Shown: positions 34,450-46,268 of the stretch, one piece after another
Numbering within the stretch: the first letter of the stretch is position 1
How the letters are laid out: every line of letters starts with the position of its first letter
NCBI GenBank assembly: GCA_900175165.2
Contig: FWWN02000194.1
Location: 1 to 63,103, forward strand
Origin: Rhizomucor pusillus
Taxonomy: Eukaryota > Mucoromycota > Mucoromycetes > Mucorales > Lichtheimiaceae
Length of the DNA: 63,103 bases
Reading direction: 5' to 3'
Program-made: the position numbers and the translations under genes
The notes under the pieces: generated by a model
Databases searched by the model: none
Told to the model about the DNA's origin: nothing
Seen by the model: the letters and a program-made list of their open reading frames with translations, nothing else

Positions 34450-35460
34450 GTTTGCGGTGCAGTGCATTGCTAACAAGTTAGCATTGTTATCAACGAGTTG
34501 TGCAGGAGTCGGCGAGTGGCGTTTTGTCGAAGTGCGCTCTACATTGTACCAAGAGATTGGGAAGACCGTTTTCAATGGATTCGTTATGATGGATTGTTAA
34601 TCAAGTTAAAGGAAAGATTGCAAATAGATCAAAGCTAATTGGATCAAATAGAAGTTGTAGATTGGCATGAATCCAAACCTAATTAAATGTGATCGCTTCA
34701 TGCTAAAATTGGAAATATATCCACAAGTATTCTTCATGTCCTAACCCATCCCTGGCATTCATGCTACTACTTTATCTAACATGGTATTTCTGCCTTGGAA
34801 TGGAGCTGCCTTGTTTAAAACTTGCAGGCTTAGGGATTCTATAGCACGATTGATATCATCGCCCTCTATATCTGTTGTAACAATTTAGATGTCATGGATG
34901 CAAATAGGTTTTTAACAATGAATTATCGATCAATTAGAGATCTGAAGATTTCGAAATACTTAGGTATTGCACACAAGTGCTGCTTCCGCTTAAATATATC
35001 AAAAGAATACAGGTATTTTAATTCCCATCCAAGCAAACATCTAGTTTATAAACTTACCCGCCGGGCTCCCGCAGAATTCCCTGCTTTCCTACGTCTTGTG
35101 CAACAGGAAACATGTCGGGTCCATGGACAAAGGTATTCCCGGCTAGTGATGGACGATCTAAAATCAGGATCAGCATTGTGTTCATATGGCCAGTGGTGGT
35201 TCTCGCATCGCGTAAACTTAATATCAAGAGGGCCAGACCATACAAGCCAGGTGTATGAAACCTTGAAAATCCTCGATTGTTTCCATTGTCACACCATCAT
35301 CACAGTCATCACACCAAAGTTGTATTGTTTTGATCCGACGGTCGGCTTTTTCGAAGCGCAAAGTGAAGACCTTTTTTTTGTGATCCGCTTCTTCTGGAAT
35401 CATTTCACGATTCGTCCTTTTTTCTCTTTGTTTTCGTTCTGCTGTGTTGCAAGGATCACT
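34450..35460. other. Intergenic, upstream of the MFS gene
   Basis: About 1 kb with no supported gene. The frame of the MFS protein stays open upstream from 35461 to 34894, giving an in-frame extension of 189 codons. It has no membrane-transporter or family features, so I treat it as untranslated or a chance open frame. T-rich stretches at 35370-35450 look like a core promoter or 5' leader. Confidence 0.45.
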
Positions 35461-37573
35461 ATGGAGCCAATGGATCCCTGGCCATCATCATCTTCCCAAA
35501 TCGACGGTGGAGACAAGAAAAAAGCTGACGATATCCTTTCTACTGCTGTCGGTTCCAGAGACACTTGTATTGAATTGGAACAGGAGCATATGTCTGAAAC
35601 TTCGACCACCATAGATCGAGCATCGCTGTCCAAGAAAAACATGAGTCGTCAAAAGTGGCTCACGTTTCTAATTGGAGACGTCTATGCTCAAGACGATCCT
35701 CGAGACTTATCAGACAAGCGCAAAAACATTGTTATATTCATCTTGGCCCTCGGCGGTGTCAATGGCCCACTGGGAAGTATGATCTACATGCCAGGTCTCC
35801 TCAGCGTAGCTCGCGATTTGCATACCACAATATCCGCCGTCAACGGCAGTGTTTCAGCCTTTGTGGTGTTCATGGGTGTAGCTGTAAGTGTATCTAGTTG
35901 CCACTGCAACTAGTCAGTGCTATGTGAAGTTTGTAAACAATTGAATCGCCTCTGACGTATCTATTGCATCTGGCCGTTTTCATATAGCCTCTGATATGGG
36001 CTAGTCTTAGCGACCAATATGGACGCAAACGGATGTACCTACTTAGCAACCTTTTGAGTCTGGTAGCCTCTATTATCTGCGCATTTTCCCAAAACATTGG
36101 CATGTTGATCGTTTTCCGAGCTTTGCAATCTTGCGGCGCAAACGCAGGACTCACTTTGGGTATCTATAGCATCAATGAAAAAGGCTCTATGAAAAACTTT
36201 CAAATGCTTTTCACAACGCAAAAGGAACTGACGATACTTTAGGTGCTGGTGTTATTGCTGATATGGTTCCTGTGGCAGACCGGGGGAATGCATACGGATT
36301 CTTTTACATTGGTCCACTCGTGGGACCCGTCATAGGACCCACACTGGGTGGTCAGTATCTGCGTAAAAAGCGATGTCCGTCAGCTGGTGCTCAATCTCTT
36401 TTATACGCAAAGGGTTCTTGTGCCAATATCTTGGATGGCAATCTACCTTTTACTTTTCCGCAGCTATTAGTCAGTGTCAAAGTTCTATTCCATTTAGCGT
36501 GCTAGTCTGTATCTAACGACGACAACAATCTAGGTGGCATATTGTTTCTTATGACCGCATTCTTGCTTCCGGAAACTTTACGGAAGCAGAAAGTAATTGG
36601 AGATAAGCTTGCTGTAAAGTCTAACGCCTTTCAAAACGTCAAGAGAGACCTTAAACCCATGCTGCAAATGATGCAAGACTGGACTGTGATCAGCATCACG
36701 GCATACAATGCCGTAATATTTTCAAGCCTTTATTTTTTGGCAAGTGGTGGATGAGCAGCGCCAAGTGATTTACCCTGTGTCAAGTGTTGCTAACTCTTTT
36801 ATACATTGATATGTTTGATAGAACCCTACGATAAGTACTACAATGCAGAATCTTTACGGTTACAACGAGTGGCAAGCTGGGTTGTGCTATCTCCCATTCG
36901 GCGTCGGTCTGATGATCGGGTCTATTATTAGCGGAAGGCACTCTGACACCGTCCTGAAGAAAGCAAAGAGTGATAGGATAATTCCTGAACTTCGATTACG
37001 CGCTGCTGTACCAGCTTTCTTTCTGATTCCTGCTGGCTATCTTATCTATGGTTGGACAGTCCAGTTCAAAGTAGGAGTGTATGCACCTATCATTGGCCTC
37101 GTCGTCTGTAAGTGTTACTGAAAGTCTAGTTCTGCTGGGAGTATTATTTTCTGATAACTATTTCAGACGCTCTCGGTCAAATGTGGGCCTTTACACCAAC
37201 ATCCGTGTATTTGGTTGATTCGAAGCCTGGATCTTCAGCAACCGCCGTTGGAATCACCAATTGTTTCCGTTCCATCGTCGGCGCAGTGACCGCCGTCGTT
37301 TCTTCGATTGCTATGGATGCATTAGGGCCCGGTATACTCTTTACTCTGCTCGCCGTCATAAATATTGTCAACATAATATTTATCGCACTATGTTACATTT
37401 ACGGCGAAAGATGGCGCACCAGCTTTGAAAAGAAATTTGCGCAATCGACTCCCGACGATAAAGCTTTGCCAGATGATACAAACGAACTGAAGGGTGCACA
37501 CAGCAGGATACAAGAGGAACATCAAAGCAACGTACAGTTGGCTCGTATTACCTCGAAACACAGTGCAGTCTAA
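35461..37573 (+). CDS. MFS transporter, drug:H+ antiporter 1 (DHA1) type
   Basis: Seven exons (35461-35883, 35988-36159, 36243-36362, 36413-36469, 36534-36739, 36822-37107, 37167-37573) give about 556 residues. A ~100-residue hydrophilic N-terminus precedes TM1. After TM2 comes MFS motif A (SLSDQYGRKR). TM5 carries the antiporter motif C in YIGPLVGPVIGPTLGG. The central loop follows LLPETLRKQK. Second-half segments include WQAGLCYLPFGVGLMIG and a motif-A-like SGRHSDTV. Fungal DHA1 proteins (QDR/FLR/TPO relatives) export drugs, polyamines or small metabolites at the plasma membrane; the substrate here is unknown. Exon 4 is only 57 bases but restores GWQSTFYFSAAISGILFL, as expected for TM6. Intron 5 uses a GC donor; intron 4 uses GTCAGT. 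Confidence 0.87.
36740..36821 (+). other. GC-AG intron in the DHA1 transporter
   Basis: Donor GCAAGT after TTG, acceptor TGATAG before AAC. It gives SSLYFLNPTISTTMQNLYGY. Reading through hits a stop 12 bases on, and no in-phase GT donor exists nearby. Phase 0. Confidence 0.82.
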
Positions 37574-37728
37574 ACAGTTTCTCAATGGGTTCCTTTATCT
37601 TGTTTTTTCATTGCACCCTTTTTTTTGCATATTTTTACTCATACCTCTCATTTCCTACAATACCGTTATAATATGCATTCTTGCTGAAGAAAAATAAAGT
37701 CTGTTTCATTATATTTCTTTTTACAGTG

Positions 37729-39196
37729 CTACATTTCTACAATAACAGGTGCATCTTCTTCATCCTCCTCTTCCTCTATGTATTCTGGCACTTCCCAATG
37801 AAATCGTTTCTTTACAAACTTTTTCAACTTTTCAAAGCGATCAACGAGTTTGGTATCCATATCGGCAATATTCTGATTCAAGTTCTACAAATTGTAACGA
37901 GAGTAAAGTTAATGCAATGTATGATACAGCAATCAATCGATACTAATTTACCTTGAGCATGTTTGATATAAAATTATTCTCTGACAAGATATCTTTGAAA
38001 AAGTCCTCGGGACATTCTTCCAGCTGCCGTTCCAGTACGTCTGTAAAGAAACAAGCATTCGTTACTATCATCCAGAGTTGCAGTCTATGCTTTTTTGTTT
38101 TTACCTATAAAGTCTATGAAAATAGTAGGCTCGTTCTTCATAAGTTCTTGACAAGAGCAGAGTAAATGCACAAACTGCTTCCACTGGTTAAACCCAGAAA
38201 AGTTTTGAGCCATCAAAAGGCACACAAACGCCAGTTGCATTTCTCCAAGCATTAGCCGATGATCTATCGCGTAAATTTAATGGATATCGTGCTTATCGGT
38301 TGAATAGCAGCAGTAATCCGTTACCTTTGTGGTATACTTTGTCAATCAAGTCCTTTGCCAGCCAAGATTTATCCAAGCTCCATTTTGTAACTTCTTGCCC
38401 AGTAGCGCCTTTGGGAAATGACTTTCGAATGTCGAATGGCGTAAATTCCATTCCTTCCTCTTTCTCAGTGGCCTTGCCCATCCGGACATCCTTCAAATTC
38501 AAAATATCCTGCTCGTTTGTGGACTTGCTCGCAATATGAGATACACGGCCGTTGTTTGGCAGTATACGGCGTACAAGCCCAGAGCTTATATAGTTCGTCA
38601 GCTTTTTCCATCGCTCATAGTATGTTGATGGATCAAGTGGATACGGTCCCATATTCCTATCAAAATCTCGAATATCTATATCATCGACATCATTGTAAGC
38701 TACAAAATGACTTCCCCTACTTGAGCCGATCAAAATGCTGCCCTACTCACTGCTTTTGTAGCGTTCTACTTGATCTGGATCCATTTCCGTCTCATCCCGT
38801 AAATCCTCTATCTGCGGATTCCATTCCCTTACAAGTACCTGTAATCGTTATCTGTCGTGTTAAGCTCAACGCTCGCTCTTCTGCAGTTTCTTTGTATTTA
38901 CCTCTCCAGATTCAAAGAAATGGAAGAATCCAGTTCGAAGACCTTGAATGCCCTCTTTGCTCGTTGATCTGGTCAATGTCGTGAGCTTTTACTGTTCAGG
39001 ATCTGCCCAAGAGGGAAAAGCCCACTCACGAGAAGTATATAAAGTGTAATCCCGGCGGAATGAGTTTGACACCTTTGAAAAGTGGACCGATTATCCATGA
39101 ATTGTAGTCTATTCCAAACTCTAGATTGGGGGGTGCCTCGAGAAAGAGAAGACACGCGCCTGCATCGAAAAGTGCATTCGCAGTTTGCTGGTCCAT
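37729..39196 (-). CDS. AAR2: Aar2, U5 snRNP assembly factor
   Basis: Seven exons on the minus strand (39196-39030, 38968-38902, 38838-38751, 38699-38325, 38263-38105, 38040-37952, 37884-37729) give about 366 residues, close to the human protein. The N-terminus MDQQTANALFDAGACLLFLE and LEFGIDYNSWIIGPLFKGVK with LIPPGLHFIYFS are diagnostic of AAR2. Further blocks: TGFFHFFESGEVLVREW, YERWKKLTNYIS, GEMQLAFVCLLMAQNFSGF, EDFFKDILSENNFISNML, and a terminal FHWEVPEY with an acidic tail. Aar2 binds Prp8 in the cytoplasm during U5 snRNP biogenesis and is exchanged for Brr2 on nuclear import. All catalogue features are intact. Convergent with the MFS gene on its low-coordinate side. Confidence 0.93.
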
Positions 39197-39721
39197 AGCG
39201 AAAAAGTCGTGGAGCCAATGCACGGACCAGAGGGAAAATTGAAGGACAGCATTGTTTCAGAGAGAACATAATCCAGACGGCACACACGAAACTATCAGCA
39301 TCATATCTCAATCAAGTAGCTTTACAATATCTTACGATTGCCTCGTCTGGATTTAGGACGGCATATTAGAATAACGGCTAAACTACTACTCGCTCACACA
39401 AATCTATGATATATGATTGCATTAATTGCAGCAATGCAGAATGGTTATCTGACGCAGAGACGGATATCACGCTGCAACCATCTTCCTCGATAAAGCTTAT
39501 AGTAAAACGGTTATTTATTGAATGTCCAAGTTACAATGGGGCGCTTGTAGCGTTTGAGCCCAGTTACTAAACTTAGAGAAGGTTGCTGCAAATAGCCGAG
39601 CCCCGAAGATGAACACGAAGAGAGGTCTGCTGCATGCTCGCTTAGAACCGACTAAATTTGAAAGTCCTTGCAGCAAAAGGGCTGCTTTATTCACATATAC
39701 GTCAGTAAAGTGCATTATTCC
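39197..39721. other. Divergent promoter region AAR2 / wax-synthase-like gene
   Basis: About 0.5 kb between two divergent starts. I see no gene or repeat. Confidence 0.5.
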
Positions 39722-40941
39722 ATGGCTTCCTTTGGTGGTGCGCAACCGCTCGTAGACGTCGACCTTTTCGAGCCGTTAGTTGTGCCTGCCAGCCAGCTGC
39801 TTCTCTTTTACACTGCACTGGTCTCCGTAGACTATCTCTTGTTACGGAATGAACCTCGTTTACCGATCACTGGCATACCACTGCGATTTGTGCTCGGCAT
39901 CGTACACGCATTTATACCTTTAGCGATCATCTCGCCCTATGCTCCATACAATCTCTTCTTTGCAACTTGTCCCTGGTTTATCGTTTCATACACGGCTGCT
40001 CTTCCGACCTGGCGGCTATCTTACAGAAAGTATCTGACCGCTTTCTACGCTGTGATACTCGACGTTAGCGATGAGGAGAGACTGCAGTTGGCACAGGGAC
40101 GATCAGAGAACTTTGGAGGATCAGCAGCGCTCGACCCTGTCGGCACGCGTGTGCGAGGATTGCTCAAAATCGGCCTCGGTATTGGCAAATGGGTGCTTGT
40201 GACACGTTACGTCGATCCATTGCTACCTGAAAAGTACTCGGTCATCTTTTCATATGCATGGCTCGATCCAAGGAGCTTGGCGTTGACACTTTTGCTCGGA
40301 ATCAAGGCATATCTAATGCTAGGTGTCACAGATATCGGATGCGGTATCGAGCAAGTGATTCTTGGCGTCCGGATGGTCGACTTGTTTCATTCTCCCATTA
40401 TTTCATCAAGGTAAGTACAAGTGCATTGGTTATTATGTATTGTAATATCTCAACCATCGCCATCTTGATTTTTGTCAGCCCAATGGAATTTTGGAGGTAC
40501 GCTATCTGAAAAAGTAATGTTTGGCTGCAAGTTTCATGAGAGCTCACACAAAATGTGTACATCTCATCTAGTCGTCGATGGAACAGAGCAGTGCGAAACT
40601 TGCTCCACGGGCTAATATTCTTATCAAGCTCTAAAATGGATGCTCGATCAAGGAACTGGCGGGGATTATTGGTATTCTTTATCAGCGGCGTATTCCATGA
40701 ACTTATCATCATGAGCTGCTGTCGCAAAATGACTTTGGAAAATCTGCTGTTTTTTACGCTGCATGGAGTGGCAGTGCTCGTCCAAGTTACTGTACGCGTT
40801 GCAACAGGCAGCAAAGGCAGCCCTCAGGGCGTAATGCGCGTATTTTGCATTGCATGTCATCTATTATTTATGGCTCTTACTGGTCGCTTATTTCTAGCAC
40901 CTTTCATTCGCTACAATTTTTTGGGAATCATCGCTACTTGA
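39722..40941 (+). CDS. Wax-synthase-like membrane-bound O-acyltransferase
   Basis: Three exons (39722-40410, 40479-40496, 40572-40941) give about 358 residues with several hydrophobic segments. The central motif is split over the 18-base exon 2: SPMEFWS joined to RRWNRAVRNLLHG, equivalent to the FWGRRWHQ.FR motif of wax synthase/MBOAT_2 proteins. The putative catalytic His is in FISGVFHELI, as in other family members (FL.SG..HE). Proteins of this group transfer acyl groups to alcohols or other acceptors in the ER; in fungi they are also linked to terpenoid acetylation. The acceptor substrate cannot be told. The micro-exon is supported because removing its two flanking introns restores the motif in frame. 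Confidence 0.8.
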
Positions 40942-41296
40942 TAGAGAGATAATAAACTTCATATATTTATTTGCTACTTGATTTACGGAACTGTAGAACA
41001 AGACGTTGATCCAGTTGATTTGCAGTTGCAAAGAGTCGTGCCCACCATTGGTCGATGGCTGCGTGAATGTATCGATGGCTTGCTCAACTTGTTTTAGAAA
41101 TCAATAGAATTGAATTGCGTAACATGGATCGTTGATTGTATGAAATATGCTGTGCTCAAATCACAGAAAGAGTCATCGTAAACTTTTTAGATCTAAGAAG
41201 CAAGTTGTGTATAGAATTGGTATAATGCGATTGAATAAGAAAGGAAAGGAGAAGAAGAAGAAGAAGAAGAAGAAGAAAGAGGTTTAGGGAAAAAAT

Positions 41297-44200
41297 CTAC
41301 GATGCCTTTTCATCTACTACGCTTGCATTGCTGCTGCTGGCTACGCTGGTGCGATTGTTACTGCTGTCTGTGTTGAGCTGAGAAACCGGTGGTTGCAGCA
41401 ATTGGCGATCCTTTGATGGGGATCTTGTAGACATGTATCCGCCCTTGCCGCTCAAATCAAGAGCGTTCAGGACGGCGTGGTATATGAATTTGTATGACCA
41501 GACATTGCCTCGCATACGACGGATATCGACAATGTAGAGTCCAGGCAAGTTCTTAATCTTGCATAGCTCTACACTGAATCTGACTTCTTCGCCTGGATCT
41601 TTTGAAGGATCTCCGTATAACGTATCCTCCTCAACTGCTGCTGCTGCTGACTGCGCCGAAACTCGCTCTGAGCTCTGGTTGTTTCCACCACGCAGTAACA
41701 TGACGAGCCGCGGGTTTGTTGTCCTGCGTTTCTTGATATGGTCTTGAACCGTTTTGCGTTTTCTTCGAATACCTTTGAGTTTGTACTCGCCGTCATCCTT
41801 GACATCAATGCCCATAGACAATAGTGTCTGTCTCACTTCTGAGAATACTTGCTGCGGGGACCGCGACGTTAGTGCATGCTGATCGACTGCACCATGGTGT
41901 ACGCGCAACTTGGCGTCGTTGAAGTCCATGCCGTAAGCTGCCAGTGGTCGTCCTGGATACAGGTTTTCGTTGTGCTTTGTGCCTATTTTTTGTACAATGA
42001 GATTTCAAAGTTTGTTTACTTACAGCTTTTGTATACTTACTGATAGGTTTTTTCTTGAACCAGTCCATAAGCTTCTTGCCGGCGCTCCTGTGCTTGATGG
42101 TAGGTGAAGTCGGGCTAGGAGGTAGCTGTGCAGTGCTGTGTTCGGACACTGATGGTTTTGGCTCGTCTTCTTCCTTGGGCGGCGTCATGCGAGGTGTCTT
42201 GATCGTCGGACGAACGCTTGTGCTTCGGCGTGCCTTTTCCGTGTCCGATAACGGGTTCACAAGCAAACTCAGTGCTTTGCGTCGTGTGCCACGCACAGGG
42301 TGTGATGCTCCCACAGTCGGCTGGGGAGAATGCTGCTGTGTCACTGACGGACTAGGCGGGAGCGGTTTCTGATGTTGGTACGGTGTGCTCACGCTGCCAG
42401 TGCCGGGTCCTACACCCGATGCTCTTGCTGCTGCTGCTGTCGATGGAGGCGGTGCGCTGTTCAGTTTGCCATCCGCACGTTGCGTGCTCGACAAGAACTT
42501 GGCATGGAGAATCGAGTTGGCCAAAGTCGAGTGCGTTTGATGGTCGCCAGACATTGAAAACGGGCGATTTGATCTTCTGTTAGAAGACGCGCTCGGCGTC
42601 AAGAAACTCAAAATTCGATCCGTATTTCGCTTTCTCGGGGATTGCGGCCGTGCAGCTTCATCACCGGCGTTCTCTTTGGTGCTGTCAGAATCAGTGTGTG
42701 TAGAAGCGCCGAGATCAATTGACGATACGTCGTGTGGCTCAGTCTCGGATGATGAGGCTTCTTTTTGCTCTTGTTTGTCTTCTTCGACCGGCTTTTCTTC
42801 TGGAGTGTCGACTTGCATTTTATCTTCCTCGTCTACTGCCACTTCTTCCTGGGCTGTTTTTGCTTCTGGTTGTACGTCTTCACGTTGTTGCTGCTGTTGC
42901 TGCTCTTCGTGTTCTTTTTGATATTGCATCTCATCTTGCTGTCGCTCTGGTTCATATACAGCCTCCTCCTCCTCCTCCTCCTGCTGCTGCTGTTGTTGTT
43001 GTTTTTCTTTTTCTTCCATCTCCTTTGGGACGGTTTGGTCGGCCATTGGCTGTTCATCGGTAGCAATGCCCTGTTCACTTTGTTCTGTGATAGCTGTTGG
43101 CACTACAGCGTCGTTTACATATTGTCCAGAGTTATTAGAGATATCGAATCCGGCAGGAACGGTATTGCGTCGGGTATGATTAGGTGTTGGAGACAGCGGT
43201 GGCTCAGTGACGGACAGTGGAAGATCTGCGAGACTCATTGCATCATGCTCCAAGTCCTCGAGCGATTTTTCAAACAATGCACGGTGTGCACTGAGCCACG
43301 GGTGGGACATGATATCTTCCATGGAGCAGCGTTTGGCAGGATCGGGAACAAGCATTTTGCTCAAAAGATCTCTAGCTTCTGCGCTCACGTAGTCGGGGAA
43401 TGCAAGTGGGGTATTGAGAATGTATTTGTATAACAGATTGATATTATCGCCGTCCGGGTTGGCGGGATCATCGTCAAATGGAAGGTATCCGCAGAGCATG
43501 GCGTACAGAATAACACCGCAGGACCAGATATCGACAGCCGAGCCAACGTACAGTCCTTCACTGATGACCAATTCTGGTGCGGCGTAGCAAGGTGAGCCGC
43601 AGGATGTGGACATGAGGTCGTCTTTTGCTGAACTAAATTGGTTGGCAAACCCGAAATCGGTGATAATCACGCACAGATTTTTATCTAATAGCAAGTTTTC
43701 CTTTCAAAGGGCAAGGCAGTTAGAAACCTCACAGATATGCCCTGGTCCTAGCGACTCACCAGCTTAAGATCTCTATGTACAATGTGTTTTTGATGCATAT
43801 AATGGACGCCGCTGATCAACTGTGCAAATAATCGACTGGCATCCTTTTCTCTCAGATAGCGGTGTGCAAGAATATACTCAAACAATTCGCCGCCTGAAAA
43901 TAAGCTAGTTAGCGTGCGTGCCTGTTTGATGCAGCGACGCGCTGTGCAAGTCTATGTTACCAGAAGCACATTGCAAGATAATGCCAATGTATCTCTCTGT
44001 TTCGATTACATCATAGAGTTTGACGATGTAAGGATGGCGCACTTGCTAGTTGTGAATGAAAAAATGGTCAGAGAAAAATAAGCACGAGTAAAAAGAAAAA
44101 GCAAAATGCAAGCAAGGAAGAAGAATTTAAGCTTACTCGTAAAACAGAAATTTCCCGCTCAACCTTGCTCATGCGCGAGGACGAGTCAATATTGTCCTTC

Positions 44201-44769
44201 TTGATCAATTTGATAGCAACCTGCGTGCGTAGATTGTTTGTGAGACATTGAGGAAAATAACATACAGATGCAAATATATGCATTGAGAGGAAGAGATCGT
44301 CCCATACCTCGTGGCCAGTTTCAATGTGGATACCCAATTTGACCTTACCAAACTCGCCTTCGCCCAAGGTCTGCAAAAGGAGGTATGGTCCGAAAATGGT
44401 CGGTCTTCGGCCCGGTGGTGGATGATAGTGGTATAACTGATAATAGTGCTGCCACCAGGGCAGGTCAGGGGCGACAAGTTGCTGCTGTCTCCGCTGCTGC
44501 TCGGCGAGATGTTGCTGATGACGAATCGCGGTTCTCTGTAGTTCGCTCGGCATCGCTGTAACCGAGTATGCGCGCTGCTGGTGGTGGTGTGGCTGCTGTG
44601 GATGAGGCAGGTCCGGAGAATGAGGTGCATAAAAGACCTGCGTTTCGGTGTCGGTTGCGAAATCAGCAGGAGTCATGGCGCAAGAACCCGCGTCAAACTT
44701 GGGTGAAGAATGGGAACAAGAAGAGGAAGAAGGTGGTGGTGGCGGTTCCTGCGCGAGCGGGTGGATCAT
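41297..44769 (-). CDS. Ser/Thr protein kinase, Kin4-like, with C-terminal KA1 domain
   Basis: Six exons on the minus strand (44769-44308, 44220-44137, 44045-43961, 43893-43760, 43700-42041, 41982-41297) give about 1,036 residues. After a ~125-residue Pro/His/Gln-rich leader comes the kinase domain: glycine loop [16 protein letters not shown] lysine, HRDLKLEN catalytic loop (~250-257), TDFGF (~269-273) and [13 protein letters not shown]. The insert [17 protein letters not shown] is typical of Kin4/Frk1 kinases. A long disordered region with Gln and Glu runs (42,870-43,020) follows. The end is a kinase-associated KA1 domain ([20 protein letters not shown] ... [20 protein letters not shown]). 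Kin4 is a spindle-position checkpoint kinase in yeast; KA1 binds membranes. The start is the first ATG after a possible acceptor at 44,788, so a 5' intron is possible. Confidence 0.88.
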
Positions 44770-45395
44770 GCGGACAGTGGGACCTTGCAACAAAAAAAAA
44801 AGAAAGGGGGGAGGCCTTGCCAAGTAAGGTGAAAGGACCGTCTGCGTATGCGAAATGAAAAAGAGCGGGTTTATCCTAATGAAACAATTACGGCGCTACG
44901 CTTTTGTTTACGAGACAGGGAAAGGAAAAAAGAGAGGACAAGTTGACGATCCAATATCTTGCTCTGTTCCCCCTTTTTCAACTTTGCTCTCCATTTCAGC
45001 GGTGCTTTTGGCGCTACTTGTATGTACATTTTAACAGCCAGCTGTGACACCAACGAAAAGGCAGCTCATTTTTCCTTGGTGCCTTTAGCATCCATGTTTC
45101 AAGAAAAATCAGCTCGCTCATTCACCTGACCCTATCCGTGCAAGGACAACTTTGATCTCTCTTGCTTTGTATATATCAAACAAGAAATACAAAGGAGATG
45201 TTTTATGTTGCTAGATGTAGAATACAGAAAAAATAAACTAAGGTTTTGGCCGGGAGGAAATTTGCTACATCAGGCATTCTGGCATGCGGTCCTCATTTCA
45301 AGTGCCTGGAGTAGGTTGCACTTGAACCCATGACTCACGGCCTGCCATCTGTGTAATCTGCTCCGAACAAGGACGATTTTCTACGTAGCAGGTGA
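44770..45395. other. Region upstream of the kinase gene
   Basis: Holds the kinase promoter or leader (T/C-rich on the minus strand at 44,900-45,000) and the 3' flank of the next gene. The minus-strand frame of 45522-45298 overlaps the end of that gene in another frame; it codes a hydrophobic stretch, but no splice pair in a matching phase supports it. Confidence 0.45.
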
Positions 45396-46268
45396 TCAAC
45401 GTTGCTGCTGTAAGTAGAATTGTCGCTGTTGCCGCCACCACTGCCTGTATGTCAAAAACGTCCGCTTGGGTATATGGATTCCCATGTACGGCGCATCGCC
45501 CCTGGTCTGATACAATGCACACATGGGCTTTTGCCTCATTTCTGCAACGCGACTATCTGATAGTTGCGCAAGTGTGCTCCGGAGATATTGAAGTTCCCTT
45601 TTGCCGCCAGAGAAGATGCGCTCGTCGTAGACTGTGCAGATCCTAACCATAGTCGATGGATAGTTCTTGACAAGTATCTTGGCTGCGCGGTGCACTGTGG
45701 CTGCATCTCGTCCGCTCTTCACTTGCACGTTCAGTATGACCTTATCTAAACGAACATTGCGTATAGTCTTTTTACTGCATACGAGATCGTCCAGTTTATG
45801 TTTTAGTTGCTCCATTGCTCTCAAATTCGTCAGAACGCCTCCGTAATAGTCGAATATTCTCGTGGTTTCCACACCGATGCAAGGGCCGTTGTAAAGATAC
45901 GCAACGAAATCGAATTTTGGGTTGCTGTTGCAAAGATACCGCAATTCCTCTTCGAGTTTAACGTCGGCTAATGCAAACCAGCAGCCCGTTTCCTCCATTG
46001 CAAGCATCTCGCTGTGTATGCTCCCGCTGTTGAATCCACCGGCGTTCCCTGTTTGCAAGAGTCGCTTGGCGTATACCCCGTAATACAAGTTGCTTGATGG
46101 ATATGCAGTCGATAAAATTATTGCAGGTTTGTTGTCCGTGCTGTGCGAAAATTTGAATTGCTTCTTGTAGCTAGCTACCGAGATATCCAGCATCACGTCA
46201 GGGTAAGCTACCAAGAGCCGACTTCTTGAAGCGTTTCGAATAAGCGGCCAGATGTAACGGTGGGCCAT
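45396..46268 (-). CDS. Orphan protein with deaminase-like motifs
   Basis: A single exon of 290 residues starting MAHRYIWPLIRNASRSRLLV. I do not recognise it as a named family. The middle follows the order of the cytidine-deaminase fold: two strands (PAIILSTAYPSSNLYYGVYA), a loop, a helix starting SIHSEMLAMEETG (His-85, Glu-87, compare H-A-E), a strand FDFVAYLYNGPC, and a helix after Pro-Cys (PCIGVETTRIF, compare PCxxC). If homologous, the third zinc ligand position is Val instead of Cys, so it would be divergent or inactive. The C-terminal half is basic and ends in a Gln/Arg-rich tail (RQWWRQQRQFYLQQQR). No signal peptide is evident. It is divergent from the TALE homeobox gene. The fold call is inference from motif order. 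Confidence 0.6.
   Translation of the reverse strand: MAHRYIWPLIRNASRSRLLVAYPDVMLDISVASYKKQFKFSHSTDNKPAIILSTAYPSSNLYYGVYAKRLLQTGNAGGFNSGSIHSEMLAMEETGCWFALADVKLEEELRYLCNSNPKFDFVAYLYNGPCIGVETTRIFDYYGGVLTNLRAMEQLKHKLDDLVCSKKTIRNVRLDKVILNVQVKSGRDAATVHRAAKILVKNYPSTMVRICTVYDERIFSGGKRELQYLRSTLAQLSDSRVAEMRQKPMCALYQTRGDAPYMGIHIPKRTFLTYRQWWRQQRQFYLQQQR

Noticed and set aside
34894..35460. In-frame N-terminal extension of the DHA1 transporter
   Set aside because: The frame is open by chance: no transporter features, unlike codon and residue use, and the ATG at 35461 gives a normal N-terminus for the family.
42765..43433. 222-codon plus-strand frame rich in Leu and Phe, looking like a membrane protein
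   Set aside because: It is the complement of the Gln/Glu-rich linker and kinase-domain end of the KIN4-like gene; the Leu/Phe bias comes from reading CAG/GAG repeats backwards.
45297..45340. tRNA-like GGGTTCAAG on the minus strand
   Set aside because: No acceptor stem or anticodon arm could be folded around it. No tRNA, rRNA or CRISPR array was found anywhere in the window.
45298..45522. Alternative C-terminus for the deaminase-like gene with a hydrophobic segment
   Set aside because: It would need splicing, but no donor in a compatible phase precedes the ACATACAG acceptor.
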